Source of the DNA: Parapristionchus giblindavisi
Taxonomy: Eukaryota; Nematoda; Chromadorea; Rhabditida; Diplogasteridae
Assembly (NCBI GenBank): GCA_943737045.1
Contig: CALSFV010000023.1
Coordinates: 892,001 to 956,000 of the forward strand
DNA: 64,000 bases
Reading direction: 5' to 3'
The translations under genes were made by a program, and so were the position numbers. This document shows positions 1 through 11,575 of the stretch, piece after piece (positions within the stretch are counted from its first letter, which is position 1; each line of letters opens with the position of its first letter). The notes under the pieces were generated by a model. That model was not told the DNA's origin and searched no databases. It saw only the letters and a program-made list of their open reading frames with translations.

Positions 1-2531
1 TGAAAAAAGCAAAGTGCATGACGAATGCTCCCACTCTTACGTTTGCACAGAATAAACCACAAATAGCAGTTAGACCATAACATTTAAAATTGTTTAACCT
101 AATTACCGTATGTGCAAGATGTGCAAGGTTGAGGATTAGTAGTAGAAAGCATAACATACTTTAGTGTTGATGAAGGACCTAATGAAAGTTTTATAATAAG
201 GATTAGAAAAGAAAAGGAGATAATGGAAGGAGGTCTTCTGTTGTTAGATATAAAGGAGAAAAAGAGGATAACGAGTAAACGGACGAAGTCTAATGAGACG
301 AGTAATATAATAAGATGACTGAGAAGAAGATATGAGAGTATTGAGAGGAATCGAACTGAATAAGAAAGTGCATCCAATATTATATAGAAGTTAGAAAATA
401 CTCAATGTGTTCAGTGAGAAATGAATTTGGTATATACAAGTTAATGGAGGGAATAAAATGGATGAGAGACACAAAAGTATTGAAATAGAGTACTTCAAAT
501 ACATATGGCAGGCCCCGTGCGTGGAACATGGAATAAACAAACAGGAAAGACTGAGTCTTTCTGTCTCTCTGACTTAAAGGGACAACTAGGATAGGAACGC
601 AAATTAAATGAGCGTCAGGATACTAGGCTTTTCACACAGACATCCAATGTCTTTGAGGTTGTTATGACATTTGTATGAATAACATTTATCCAACACATTT
701 GATGATAAAGTTTAAACGTAGTTGTTATCGATATTTCATTATAACTTTGAATACCCCAACGATTATTTGAAATTGTGACAATCAGGATACTGACTAGTTA
801 AGAAAGGAGATATGGATGGAGAGTCTATCGTATTAGGATATAAGTGACATTCGTGGTTGGTCATCTAAGTCATGTGTGGCGATAGATATTCACACGAATG
901 TAATCTAAAACCTTTCCAATCTATCAAGAAAAGGAAGTTATTCAGGAAAATTCTTTTCACTTTTAGAATAATTTAGTAGATCATCTCATTGAGCATTAGA
1001 TGAAGGAAGTTGAAAAACAAATTTATTTATAATCATAATTTGGTAAACGAAAAGCGACAAATATCCGAATCTTCAACAAACTTCAATTAACCACCAAATT
1101 GGACGGGAAAATGCACTATGAATCGTCTTGTTTTATTCATAAGATCCTATATTATAATAGAAATGAACATTGGCTACGGCAGAAAGAAATTTTTTAATGA
1201 AGATGAACAAAGGAAAAAAATACGGGTGAAGAGTCTTACAAGTAGTTGGAAGAGTAGAGGGAGGAATTGGAAAGAGGATTGTACAATTTGATACTTGTTC
1301 ACTTAGAATCTTATGGCCGAATCCTTTATTTTTAGTGCTATCCATTTTCACTACACCCACTACGAATGAGATGAAATATGAATAATAAAATGAAATATCC
1401 CATAACCTGCTAGCAGACTATCATCATTTCTCAATGGACTTATAGAAATTCTAGTTGAGTTTCGAGATTCTAATTTGCAAAATAGAATATTTTTTCGACT
1501 CGCACACTTTAAACACATTCTGTCAGCACTCCACATGGTTCATTTAATTCTCAATTTGGAATGGAGGAATAGAAAAGTTGGAATAGATAAGGTACGTGAA
1601 AGGAATAGAACGAGTGGTAAATACTTCTGTAAGTTTTCCCATTCAAATATATGAAAGCAGAATTCAGAAAATAGATGTTGGACTTATTGTTATTATAGAT
1701 ATAAATGGAACGGGATGGAGCAAAGGAGAACCATTTAAATCACAACGTAAATATCCATGTAATATTAAATACCGTCCCGCCTGATCTCCCTCAATGAAGG
1801 AGGCACGCGACGTGTCACCATTATGTTAATAATCACGATCCTTAAATATCCTATAATCTTACTGAATACACAGCCGATTTTTTAAAATTACCCCGAATCT
1901 CTGACCTTGAAAAATTGAGCGTTCGAATTTAAAAATCAGACGGATGTGATTTTGCATCTTTTTTGGGAAAAAATAATCCATCATGCCGTCTTTACGGAGG
2001 GCGATCGGGCGGGAATCTATATATCCCACAAAGAACTTTTGTCCAACAAAATAACAAAACAGTTGAAAGACGAACAACCGGAGTATTGTATATGAAAGGT
2101 AGATGAATAAAGGAGATAGACATGTGCATATTAACAATCAACACAGTTTTATACAATATCGAATTAAAGTCAAGTAATGAAAGGATGGTTTTATAAAAAT
2201 AGGTTGTGTTAGAATGAAAACTAGTTATAGACTTATTATCTAGAGATAAAACGATCCGGTGTTTCGGCCCTGGTCCTAGACACTGGACCGACCCGTGTGG
2301 GCTGGGCCTCATCAGTAGGATGACCCACACATGACAGTTTTCAATAAAACAATTTTCAAAGGAAAGAAGAAGAACTTAATAAGTTTATAGAGTAAACGAG
2401 TAAAAATTGATTGAGATTTCGCTAACTAAAACTAATATTGTATAAAAGCAAAGAAACATAATGAATAATTGAAAATTCACTGATTTAAAATCTGGAAATA
2501 TAATTCAACTCGGATAACGCTAGATTAAATA
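1..2531. other. No recognisable gene (window start)
   Basis: I find no exon chain with conserved protein sequence here. Open frames on both strands are short and low in complexity. One GC-rich patch around 2255-2335 (GGCCCTGGTCC and neighbours) stands out from the AT-rich surroundings and may be a repeat fragment, but I could not tie it to another copy in the window. Confidence 0.4.
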
Positions 2532-4086
2532 CAGTGGTGGCCAGAAGGATATCATATTTTGGTTTTTTGAGCTTAACTTTTCTTGTAGATAACCAATCAG
2601 CTTGAAATTTTTATATAGTGTGCTCAAACATGTTTCACAATGTATACCGAGGCATGGGGCCGGTTTTTCAATTTAGACGGATCCCAGGCTACAGTATCCT
2701 AAAATGACCTTGACCGCTCATTTTATTGAAGTTACTTCTCCTGTAATTTTTAAATGTATTCATGCGGTTTTTTTTCGTTTTTTTCACGAATATATCTTAA
2801 AAATCAATTAAACAAATTTATTAATAATATTCAACATGTCAACAATCAAAAGAATTGATTAAATCACTAACAAAGTGGATTGCTCACGTGGGTGATGTTG
2901 GGGCAACAATTTAGGTTCAAATCTACTATTAAACAGATTAAATTAATAAATATTAATTTAGTACTTAGTTTCCGTGCTTCTGACTGCTCTAACAACGTGC
3001 GGTGAGGAGGAGCGTATGATAGCCGTTGCGATCATGATTCCATTGATTCGCTGCAGAGGACATAGTGCGAATCTCCGTGCACCATGACACTTCTAACTCT
3101 GTGATTCTCCTAGGGGACGAGCTTGTGGACATCCTCTCGAGCCCCGACTGGTCTGCGAACGTCAACCCGGCCGTCCGAGTCCAATAGATTAAACTTGAAC
3201 TCGTCCGACCTTACGACCTTTCGATAGCCTGCGACTCTCCTTTTGAAATAAGCCTTTGATCACTTCAGACGATTCTCTCTGTTCTTAGGATAGATTATGG
3301 GCTTCGTACTAACAACTCTACCGTTAATACCAGCGTGTTGGGGTTGTCTACGGATGGTGCGAGTCGAAGGAGGAGTGGCACCGTACAGTGTCATTTCTTG
3401 CTAGTTGATTGTTGAGTTCGCCCTCGGGATATCGCGCGATGCGCTGATGATATTCCTGTCATCAAGGTCCTAGGTAATACGTGAAACACCATGCAATGAG
3501 GGTTGACAGTCGATGACGAATTTGGGAACCTTTTTGATGACACGAGAGATCGTACACTGGTTTTCACCAAACTGGTGAGCAGGTTCAGATTGCTTCAGAC
3601 CATTCAAACCTCACGGGAAAGGAATCAGGGAAGAGATATAACACACCTCTCGGTATTACCATAGTATAAAAACATAAAAAAAGAAATATACATTTAAAAA
3701 ATCACAAGAAACAAGCAAAAGTGGTGAAAAAAAGTTGCTACTTTTGAAATTCACAATATGCCTACGATATGAATATTAATATCTAATAAATGTATGCAGT
3801 ATCGATGAATGACTATAGTAGCATGCCTAAGTACTTTTTAAACGGTGAAAAAATTGTTTAAAACAACGAAAATACGTCGCAACTTCACGCTATCAAAATG
3901 AGGCATGTGGTCATTTTGGGATACTGTAGCCTGGGATCCGTCTAAATTGAAAAACCGGCCCCATGCCTCGGTATACATTGTGAAACATGTTTGAACACAC
4001 TATATAAAAATTTCAAGGTGATCGGTTATCTACAAGAAAAGTTATGCTCAAAAAACCAAAATATGATATCCTTCTGGCCACCACTG
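2532..4086 (-). mobile_element. Tc1-like DNA transposon relic with about 178-bp terminal inverted repeats
   Basis: The ends are inverted copies of each other over about 178 bp (2532-2709 against 3909-4086). They start CAGTGGTGGCC and end GGCCACCACTG, with TA on each side (2530-2531 and 4087-4088), the target duplication of the Tc1/mariner superfamily. The interior, read on the minus strand, keeps Tc1-type transposase pieces with stops between them. An N-terminal helix-turn-helix-like stretch (QFGENQCTISRVIKK) lies near 3540-3600. A KPIIYPKNRENRLK block lies near 3240-3310, and a catalytic-core block with RSDEFKFNLLDSDGR and then VRRPVG lies near 3150-3230. The acidic SDE of the second catalytic site is still visible. 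The element is broken by stop codons and is a relic, not an active copy. Confidence 0.88.
2990..3605 (-). pseudogene. Tc1-like transposase pseudogene
   Basis: This is the internal coding relic of the Tc1-like element. Conceptual minus-strand reading gives the family order: DNA-binding helix-turn-helix, then GI.GRVVSTKP, then KNRENRLK, then SDE.KFNLLDSDGR..VRRPVG, then SVMVHG. In intact Tc1-like proteins these frame the first two residues of the DDE triad. In-frame stops occur after RLK and before the SVM block, and the frame shifts, so no functional transposase is encoded. The C-terminal catalytic region was not recognised. Confidence 0.75.
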
Positions 4087-4361
4087 TAGTTAGTGAAAGT
4101 GATTGAAAGTGAGTGAAATCTAATCCACGAATCGTCATTTTCCTCTAAGAAAATACTTTTGAGAAGCAACTCAAGATCTTTTTGCCTACTTAAGATGAAC
4201 TCCACAGGAGGAGATTATGCATAAACAGTGGAGGAAGTATCGTCCAACCTTCTAGACAATAGTTCATTTAATATTCTAACACTAACTTGAAAGCATCAAT
4301 AGTTCTGTTGAAATTAAGAAATGGGTGTTGAGAACAATGAAGTTCTTCAGAGGAATAGTAT

Positions 4362-5499
4362 ATCACGCCTGTCACGAGAGAATTGAGCTAAATTTACAAT
4401 TCATGGGAATAGAGCGAAAATGGTGAAATGAGTTAGGACCATTTTTGGTCATCTCTAGGCATGCCCTAACAGCCCCCAAAGTTCCAGTATTCAATTTTCA
4501 TTTTTGGGCCCAATACACCGGTTCAGTATGGTCAAGTCCCAACTTTGAACACGAATTTCTCGCTTCTGGTGCGTTTTAGCGAAAAGTGTCACAAGAGTGA
4601 CCCCCGATCTTTTTTCGAGCTCTATCGATCTAAACAAACCAGAGGTCCAGAAAATGTCTCAGAACAGAGCCACACTTCGAAGCAAATAACTCAAAAATTT
4701 AGGAAAAGGAGGTGCTCTTCTTCCAGTATGTTATTAAGTTTTTCATGCGCTTTCGAATGAGGGGCTTGCGAAAAAAATACGTTAATGCGTTCGTACGGTT
4801 CATCCCCTTGGAAATTTCCTGATGATATGAAGTCATTTTCGCCACCAACAATCTCTCGTTTCACACACTCTCTCACCCATTCCTTTTCATTCCATCCCAT
4901 TCCATTCTGCACCGCACGGTCTCGAGCGCGCGGTGCGGAATGAAACATATCGTTTTCTCCCTTTCTCTTCCCTGTATTTCTTTCACTCACCGGCGAGAGA
5001 GTGTGTGAATTGAGAGATTATGGTTGGGCGAAAATGACTTCAAATCATCAGGAAATTAACAAGGGGATGAACCATAAGAACGCATTAACGTATTTTTTTC
5101 GCAAGCCCCTCATTCGAAAGCGCATGAAAAACTTAATAACATACTGGAAGAAGAGCACCTCCTTTTCCTAAATTTTTGAGTTATTTGCTTCAAAGTGTAA
5201 CTCTGTTCTGAAACATTTTCATGACTTCTGGTTTGTTTAGATCGATAGAGCTCGAAAAAAGATCAAGGGTCACTCTTGTGACACTTTTTCGCTAAAACGC
5301 ACCAGAAGCGAGAAATTTGTGCTCAAAGTTGGGACTTCACCTTACCGAACCGGTGTATCGAGCCCCAAAATAAAAATTGCATAATGAGACTTTGAGGGCT
5401 GGTAGGGCATGCCTAGAGATGTCCAAAAATGGTCCTAACTCATTTCACCATTTTTCTTCATTCCCACTCTCAGCTCAATTCTCTCGTGACAGGCGTGAT
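4362..5499. mobile_element. Palindromic fold-back element, TA target site
   Basis: The left half is repeated in reverse complement in the right half for nearly its whole length. Outer ends are TCACGCCTGTCACGAGAG and CTCTCGTGACAGGCGTGA, flanked by TA (4360-4361 and 5500-5501). The hairpin tip is near 4925, in a CG-rich patch around GGTCTCGAGCGCGCGG. Open frames inside are by-products of the repeat and resemble no known protein. It matches the general style of palindromic non-autonomous DNA transposons known in nematodes. No transposase is present. Confidence 0.85.
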
Positions 5500-5501
5500 A
5501 T

Positions 5502-6588
5502 TTAATTTTCATTGTTTCATTATTAATTAGTTGAAATCTGATTCAACTCAATCAAACTGAATTACAAACGAACTTTACTTTACTTTATTACTACTATTGA
5601 GCTTTTTTCTTATTTCTGTTTGTAGAATACAGGATTTGTGATGAAATAAGACGATTTCACAACTATTAACACTTTATAATCATTCTGCTTGGGAACCGTT
5701 GATATTTCCCGGATCTCATGTGATCATTTACTAATGAAAACTCTATATTTCTTTGTGATTTTGAACTCCAGTAGTTCAAATTTTACAACAACAAAAAAAG
5801 AAAAAAATTTTAAAAGGTAAAGCACCAAAACGTCCGTAATTCCGTTTGATTGATATGATTCAAGGTGATTGCATCAAACCAACGAGATCGAAAAAAACTA
5901 TTACATATATCTAGAAATGTGTCTGGTACATTCATGATACGTATTTACCCTTGTAAGTTACAGTTTGTTGAAATGGAATAGCACTCAAAGTCGTGTGACA
6001 GTAATCGTGAAACTAGATTGTGAAAAAGTAGATTGTGGACTAACGACCCTTATTCAAACTTGCCTATTAACGTATTCTAGTCAGACTAACAACGTAATCA
6101 CAGTACTTGCTACTATGGAATCAAAGAAAAGTAAGATATGATCTTTTGAATTTAAATATTGTATGTCGTCGTTCAACTAGTGATCGTTAAAATAAATCAA
6201 GTGAGCTATTGGGTTCTTCGTTGTGCCATTGGAACAGAGAGATCTGATGTTGTGAAGACTATCATAGACGACCATTTGTCGATGAAATAACATAAATCAT
6301 TGTAGAACCATCGTCTTATGGGACCGGCTAAAAGCAAAGTGTAACTGTAATGAAAACATTTTTTGAAGACTTTTAGTAATCTGTAGGTATCATTATTTAC
6401 AATAATAATAATATAATAATATTTATACGTATTCATGAGTAAACAGTGAAACGTGTGATAGAAGTAAAAGAAACGAAATGAATCGAGACAAGAAAATGAT
6501 GATAAAGATAATGACAATGAAATTCTCACGGGTTAAAGAGTAGAATAATGGACGAATCTTTGGAACAATAGAGACTAAACATAATTGG
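5502..6588. other. Intergenic, no recognised gene
   Basis: AT-rich sequence with homopolymer runs. No exon-like segment with a recognisable protein family was found on either strand. Confidence 0.35.
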
Positions 6589-7260
6589 TTAGGGAAACTC
6601 TATTTGATTGCCAGGTTGTACCAAAAGTCTAGTAAAGAAGCTGTAATGTCTATAGTTAAATCTAGATCCGGGGTTGTTAAAGTTGAGTCTGTTTCGTGTG
6701 GTATAAGGGCGAAAATAGTGGGATTTTTTATTGGATATTTTATATTTTCCTCTAAGTAGGTTCATGGCTGTCCTCAAATCTACGTGCTCTCTGCGCTTCT
6801 CTAAGGACTCTATGCCCAACTGGGTGTTTCTCAGTGCGCTACAGGGCACAGTATCCCAGGTATGGCTGTAACAGCGCATAAATAGCCTTCTTGTGAAATA
6901 ATTCTGTACTCTTTCGATGACTATTTTGTCGTGCTTTTTGAACGGATTAAAAACTACTGATGCGCTTTCAAGGATTGGTCTTATATATATCGTATATGCA
7001 TTAAGGAGGACATCCACATTTTTGGTCCTCAGTGCTCGTAGGAGAATATGGCATGCTGTTTTACCTTTCATAGCAATATTTTTACAGTGATCTGTGAAGG
7101 TTAAAGATTTCTGAATAATGAAACCCAGGTCTCTGACTAGATCATTTTGAGTCAAGTTTTGTGACCCGATTGAGTCTGTAGGGGAGCGGACGAATTTTCA
7201 TCCTCAATAGCTTTGAAAATTTTGATATCATCCGCGTACATCCTTGCAATGACACCATTA
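6589..7260 (-). pseudogene. 5'-truncated non-LTR retrotransposon reverse transcriptase relic
   Basis: Minus-strand translation from about 7260 gives VIARMYADDIKIFKAI, the YADD catalytic box of reverse transcriptase. After a stop it continues as a 188-residue frame (7155-6589) with the DLGFIIQKSLTFTDHC and YIRPILESASVVFNP blocks and a basic C-terminal region (VIERVQNYFTRRLFMRCYSH). These are the post-RT thumb and connection motifs of Jockey/CR1-like elements. The endonuclease and most of the polymerase are missing, so this is a dead 3' fragment. The same architecture occurs intact at 52111-54705, though the two sequences are clearly diverged. Confidence 0.85.
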
Positions 7261-7554
7261 CGTATGTTTAAACAATTTATTAATTATTAATCATTGAAAA
7301 GATAAGAAGAGAATTGGAGCAGACAGTAAAAACGTGTTTACAACGTATTTTAATGGTCGAGGTAGTTTTTTCAGCGCATTTTTGAGATTCAGAAGTACAA
7401 ATTTCGAAATAAATTAACTTACAAGACTGGCCCAATTGAAAATAAATCCGAAGAAAACATCATAATGATGTCCAAGGGTAGTTGATCCTTCTTTATTGAT
7501 ATCTCATGATCATTATAGATAATTGAGAAGACAATAAATCCCACCTGATCAAAA

Positions 7555-7630
7555 GAAAATTATATCAAAGGTCCGAGCAATATTTTCGTGAACAAACTGT
7601 AAAGACAGAAAGATAGCAAAAGTTATTCGA
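7555..7630 (-). repeat. Fragment of a MITE end also found at 21890-21962
   Basis: The segment containing ATTTTCGTGAACAAACTG and the following AGACAGAAAG and GCAAAAGTTATTC matches, in reverse complement, the right terminal region of the TTAA-flanked element at 21623-21964. Only this end is recognisable here, so it is probably a truncated or decayed copy. Confidence 0.6.
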
Positions 7631-7747
7631 CATACCATACATAAATTATTTTATGCTAATTCAGCTTATTGATCTGAAGAATCATGCTTGATGTATACGC
7701 AAACGCGCGAAATTTTGAAAATAGGAAAGTTCAGCAATAGGGGTTGT

Positions 7748-7815
7748 TGAGAGAGTATTGCAAATGCGGAGAGTAAAATTAGCTCGGATGTGCTTTTAAT
7801 ATTTCATTTATCTCA
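7748..7815. repeat. Dispersed repeat, second copy at 18777-18840
   Basis: The pattern GAGAGTATTGCAAATGCGGAGAG, then TTAGCTCG, then ATGTGCTTTTAATATTT is shared with 18780-18838 (GGGAGTATTGCCAGAGCGGAGAG and onward) in the same orientation. Both are about 65 bp and diverged. Neither lies in a recognised gene. The wider element boundaries could not be fixed. Confidence 0.55.
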
Positions 7816-8189
7816 TTTAAAAAAAATTGAATATAAGCTAACTCTCTGGAAAACGTAAAAATCGGATTTTTCGTTATTTTTTGTTGATTTTCTGTATTTT
7901 GGTATTTCAGAGAAAAAATTGCTATGATCTTTTCATTTTTTTTTCTAGATTTTCATTTGTAACCAGAAAGGAGAAACCAGCGAGTGTGGTGCAAGTTTCA
8001 AACTTACTACAACAATTTCATTGAATAGTTGAGTGAGAAAAATGCAGGAACTGATGTACAAGAACGATATTTCCTAAAATTTATTTTTTTTGTTGTTGTG
8101 GTAATCGAAAATATTTAGTACCTTATTCGTATTCCAAAGTGATTGTTTTCTCATTCGTATTAATAGTACAATTGATACGATCTAGCTCG

Positions 8190-8370
8190 TGTCTTTTTTC
8201 GCCACTTGCGCGCAACTTAACGGCCACTTGCGCGCCACTTGTTGCACGGTAGTTCTCCCGCGCGGCGCATGTGCTCACAAGTAGCGCGCAAGTTGCGCCT
8301 ATGTGACGCGCAACGGGCGGTGTCGTGGCGCGCCACTTGCGATACTGGTTACCCCCCCCCCCCCTCCGTC
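8190..8370. repeat. GC-rich TTGCGCGCAA-type repeat cluster and poly-C tract
   Basis: Short inverted and direct copies of the word GCCACTTGCGCGC and its complement are packed in this segment, followed by a C-only run near 8351-8363. The same TTGCGCGCAAG word builds the tandem repeat at 10980-11130. The island is strongly CG-rich against an AT-rich background. An open frame across it is a composition artefact. Confidence 0.6.
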
Positions 8371-9319
8371 CCCTTCATCCTTTACTATTCTTTCTGTAGG
8401 AAACAAATTGTTGTATTTGAGCTATTTATTGCACAAATCGACATCAAATAGACAATAACACAGGCGTAGAACCAATACAACAAAAATACTGATTGTGTGG
8501 GGTGAGGAAGAGGAAATAAAGTGAAAGATACAAATACAAAGAAAATTAAGACGATAATAAGACAAAATCAAGTAGTTTCACAATTACAGAAACTAATGGG
8601 AATGGAACACAGTTGGGATTGGGTAGTCTACTCGTATGAAGAGCAATCAATCAATATATATGTTGGGATGGGATTAATGCATCTATACAAACAACAGTAA
8701 GATAAGGAAGCAGGAGCGACTTGAGCAGTTTCTTGACTTGGCTTGACACGGAGAACGACCAATCGAGAGCAGAGAGCGGAAGGAGGAACGATCCACGCGT
8801 CTGTAATCACAGGGTATTGATCGATCGATTTGTCAATTGAACAAATAAAGTAATAGCTAGTATACTCTAGATTATTGAAATAACAAATCTAAACCATACA
8901 AATACACTACTCACATCTACAGTAGCCAAAGTATTCCAATCAATCCGCCCATATCTACCATATCCACTGTGATTCACAAAGTCTGTGAATCCAATCATTC
9001 AACTCATATTTAACTACTAAGTATGGCCAATCATTCTGTCATATCTACCGTTTCCATCATTAGGCTCATATTTACCGTATCCAAGATCATCTACTCACCA
9101 TGCCATCCTATCAATATGTGCATCGATTACTTCCATGACGCCACTACTCCACGACACCGATCGATAAATGAGCCGTGACCACGGCTGAAATGATGATATA
9201 TAGTTATACATTTCAAACGTGCAGAAATCGATACTCTCAACAATATAGTGTAACAAAATCAATGACCTCGGTTGTGCTCCCGTAGAAAATTATTTGTCTA
9301 ATGAATGTGATAAATCGTA

Positions 9320-9777
9320 CACGAAGCATGAAGCAACAAGGCTATCTTTCTTCCAATTTCAAAACCAATTAATAAATCTCTCCCAAACCGAAATTGCACA
9401 AGCGATGTAACTCCATCAATATCTTCTTTCGGTTCATTACTAATGTTTAAACTGATTTATAACAAATAAGAAAAATAAGAAATAAAACATAATGTACCTC
9501 CATGAGAAATCCCCAGTCATAATGATGAGGGGTTAGAGGATCTCGAGAATTCTTGCTGAATGGTGAATGAATCTGAAAGTGAAGCCGATCCTTCAGTAGT
9601 TTGATTGTGAATACAAATAGATAGAGATGGCTAGGAAAAGGCCTAAACATCTATGTACTAGTGAATAACTAACTGGAACAACATATGTTCCAATAAATAG
9701 AAGTCTGAACAGCGAATACCTTGTCCAACTGCGAGTGAGATGTAGTCCTTCAGGGGGTGTTCACCGATGTTGAGGAC
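9320..9777 (-). CDS. Candidate exons of an unrecognised gene
   Basis: I do not recognise a family. The clearest exon is 9720-9777, bounded by CTGCAG and GTATTC splice signals; it reads VLNIGEHPLKDYISLAVGQ with C-ending, non-AT codons unlike the surrounding DNA. Downstream on the minus strand are two further coding-like stretches: NSRDPLTPHHYDWGFLME (about 9507-9580, followed by a GTACAT donor), and EPKEDIDGVTSLVQFRFGR continuing to a stop near 9307. The reading phases of the three pieces do not join cleanly, so at least one boundary is wrong or the gene is broken. Confidence 0.3.
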
Positions 9778-9855
9778 CTGCAGAATAGTCAATCAATAAT
9801 TCTCGATGAATATAATAGGTATTTGTAATACAAAACTTGTTCAGTCAACGACATC

Positions 9856-10215
9856 TCATCACAGAGAATCTGGAGCAAGCTTGCGACAAGTATCGGGCAA
9901 ATTTACTGGGAATATCACCGCAACCTCACCCAAGCTTGCCCGACACAAAACAAGTAAAGTATAATTTGCCGGCTACTTGCTTCATCCTTGCTCCATAAAC
10001 AGAGCAAGGCTGAAACAAATAACCAGCAATTATCCCTAATTGCTGGTTATTTTTTATTTGATAAACTGAGCTCTAAAGTAACAACGAAGCAAGTTGCCAG
10101 TAAATTGCTTTGAAATTTTCGTCGTGAAGGCAACAACGGGGAATTTATTTGCAATTTACGACACTGTTGCATATTTGCGGCGAGCTTTTTTTTTGCTCCA
10201 GATTCTCTGTGATGA
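9856..10215. mobile_element. MITE with about 22-bp inverted ends
   Basis: The ends TCATCACAGAGAATCTGGAG and CTCCAGATTCTCTGTGATGA are exact inverted copies, 360 bp apart. Inside lies a second perfect palindrome around 10019-10050 (ATAACCAGCAATTA facing TAATTGCTGGTTAT). No coding sequence is present. I could not define a target-site duplication with confidence. Confidence 0.65.
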
Positions 10216-10321
10216 CAACCAGACGGATGGCCAAGTTGTGGCCGCAAAATGGCCGTCCGGGCATCTTCGATTGGTAGTACGGCTATAGGATCGATTTAGC
10301 ATACGTTGTTACAGTTTACTA

Positions 10322-10594
10322 CTCAGGTGTTTGAATCCATGTATGATCCAAGTAAAATTCGTGCAATTAGTGGCATGATCATGCATGGAAAATACTCGAA
10401 TCATGCATGGATTATCCGTGATCATGCATGGATTCTGTCATTCCATGCATGATCACGGAAAATTCGTGCATGATCACGGAAGATCCATGCATGATCACGA
10501 ACGATGGATATTTCATGCATGATCATGCATGGAATGTCGAATCATGCATGATTATACTTGTATTCGTGATCATGCAAGGATTTCAACACCGGAG
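10322..10594 (+). mobile_element. Small element made of CATGCATGATCACGGA-type sub-repeats, copy 1
   Basis: The ends are CTCAGGTGTT and AACACCGGAG, flanked by TA (10320-10321, 10595-10596). The interior is built almost entirely from short, partly palindromic units of the form ATGCATGATCACGGA in alternating orientation. A second copy of the same order and length lies inverted at 23077-23350. Any open frame across it (repeated HDH and CMIT words) follows from the repeat and is not a gene. Confidence 0.75.
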
Positions 10595-10974
10595 TACGTG
10601 CCTGCGCTTCCATGGAACATCATAGCGTGCTACAATTGTGTGCATACGACTGCAGGCACGTAAGAGAAATGTAACACCGCAAATAGTATGAACTCAATGA
10701 AAACAGGAGTAACAAATAAGTTTCAAAAAAAGTAACCTCGTAAGTTCGTGCCGGAAAATCCTCGATCTCCTACTCTTCATACTCGCTGGACGACGGTTCC
10801 TTGCACGAGGCCGTGACACTGGCGACTAGTAAAGCACATATTATTATTGCAACAACAGTGAATATATACGTGAAATATAAAAAATTAGAAAAATAACGAA
10901 AATGCGAGGAAAATATTCAATTTGCCGAAAGTGCGCGATTTACACGGTAAAGCATGCAGCAAAAAGTTGCACTT

Positions 10975-11135
10975 CGGGCGAGCAAGTGTTGCATATGTTG
11001 CGCGCAAGTGGTGCTTGTGATAACTTGCGGAGCAAGGTACCGTAAGTTGCGCGCAAGTGGTGCAAATGTGGCGCGCAAGTGGCGATTCTGATAACTTGCG
11101 CCGCAAGGTACCGTAAGTTGCGCGCAAGTTGCGAG
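10975..11135. repeat. Tandem repeat, about 71-bp period, TTGCGCGCAAGT core
   Basis: The word ATAACTTGCG recurs at 11020 and 11091, followed both times by a nearly identical stretch with GCAAGGTACCGTAAGTTGCG. Shorter TTGCGCGCAAGTGG words fill the rest. It shares its core with the cluster at 8190-8345. CG content is far above the flanks. Confidence 0.7.
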
Positions 11136-11139
11136 AAAA

Positions 11140-11275
11140 AACCCGAGAGTGATCAGAACGGTCAAAATTAACTGTTGGAAAATAACAAAACAGCCTACGT
11201 TGAGCGTCGAACAAATAAGCAAGGATGTTAATCCGAATAATGCTTGAATGACCGTGGCACACTTTCCAAGCTGAA
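11140..11275 (-). CDS. Possible displaced receptor exon (uncertain)
   Basis: Downstream of an acceptor-like GACTTCAG (minus strand, near 11275) the frame reads LGKCATVIQALFGLTSLLI, a hydrophobic stretch that continues CSTLNVGCFVIFQQL. This is what a mid-protein membrane segment of a nematode Srg/Srv-type receptor would look like. It could be a downstream exon of the receptor fragment at 13135-13585, now separated from it by the 11576-13040 element. Chance hydrophobicity cannot be excluded. Confidence 0.25.
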
Positions 11276-11575
11276 GTCGATCATGAAAGCTTCTTTTTAT
11301 TTCATCATTAGTGCTATCAATGATTTTATTTTAACGTCATTAAATTGAAAGGTGCGATGAATATTAATTATTATTATTATTTTAAAACATGCAAATGGTT
11401 TAAGGAATGCATACCACTCCAATGTACATTGGTTTATCAAATGAATGGATGACGAAAAAAGAGTCCGATATAGGTAAACTTAATGTCATAATCATTTATT
11501 AATTGATCATAACTGATCACTCACTACGTGTAGAAATGCAACGATGACATCAACAAAAACAAGAGTAAAGTTATA

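Noticed and set aside
10322..10594. CRISPR-like array
   Set aside because: Units are palindromic, irregular and without unique spacers, in a eukaryotic genome.
10428..10625. Open frame with CMITE/CMIHD repeats
   Set aside because: Produced by the CATGCATGATC sub-repeats of a small element; no protein family.
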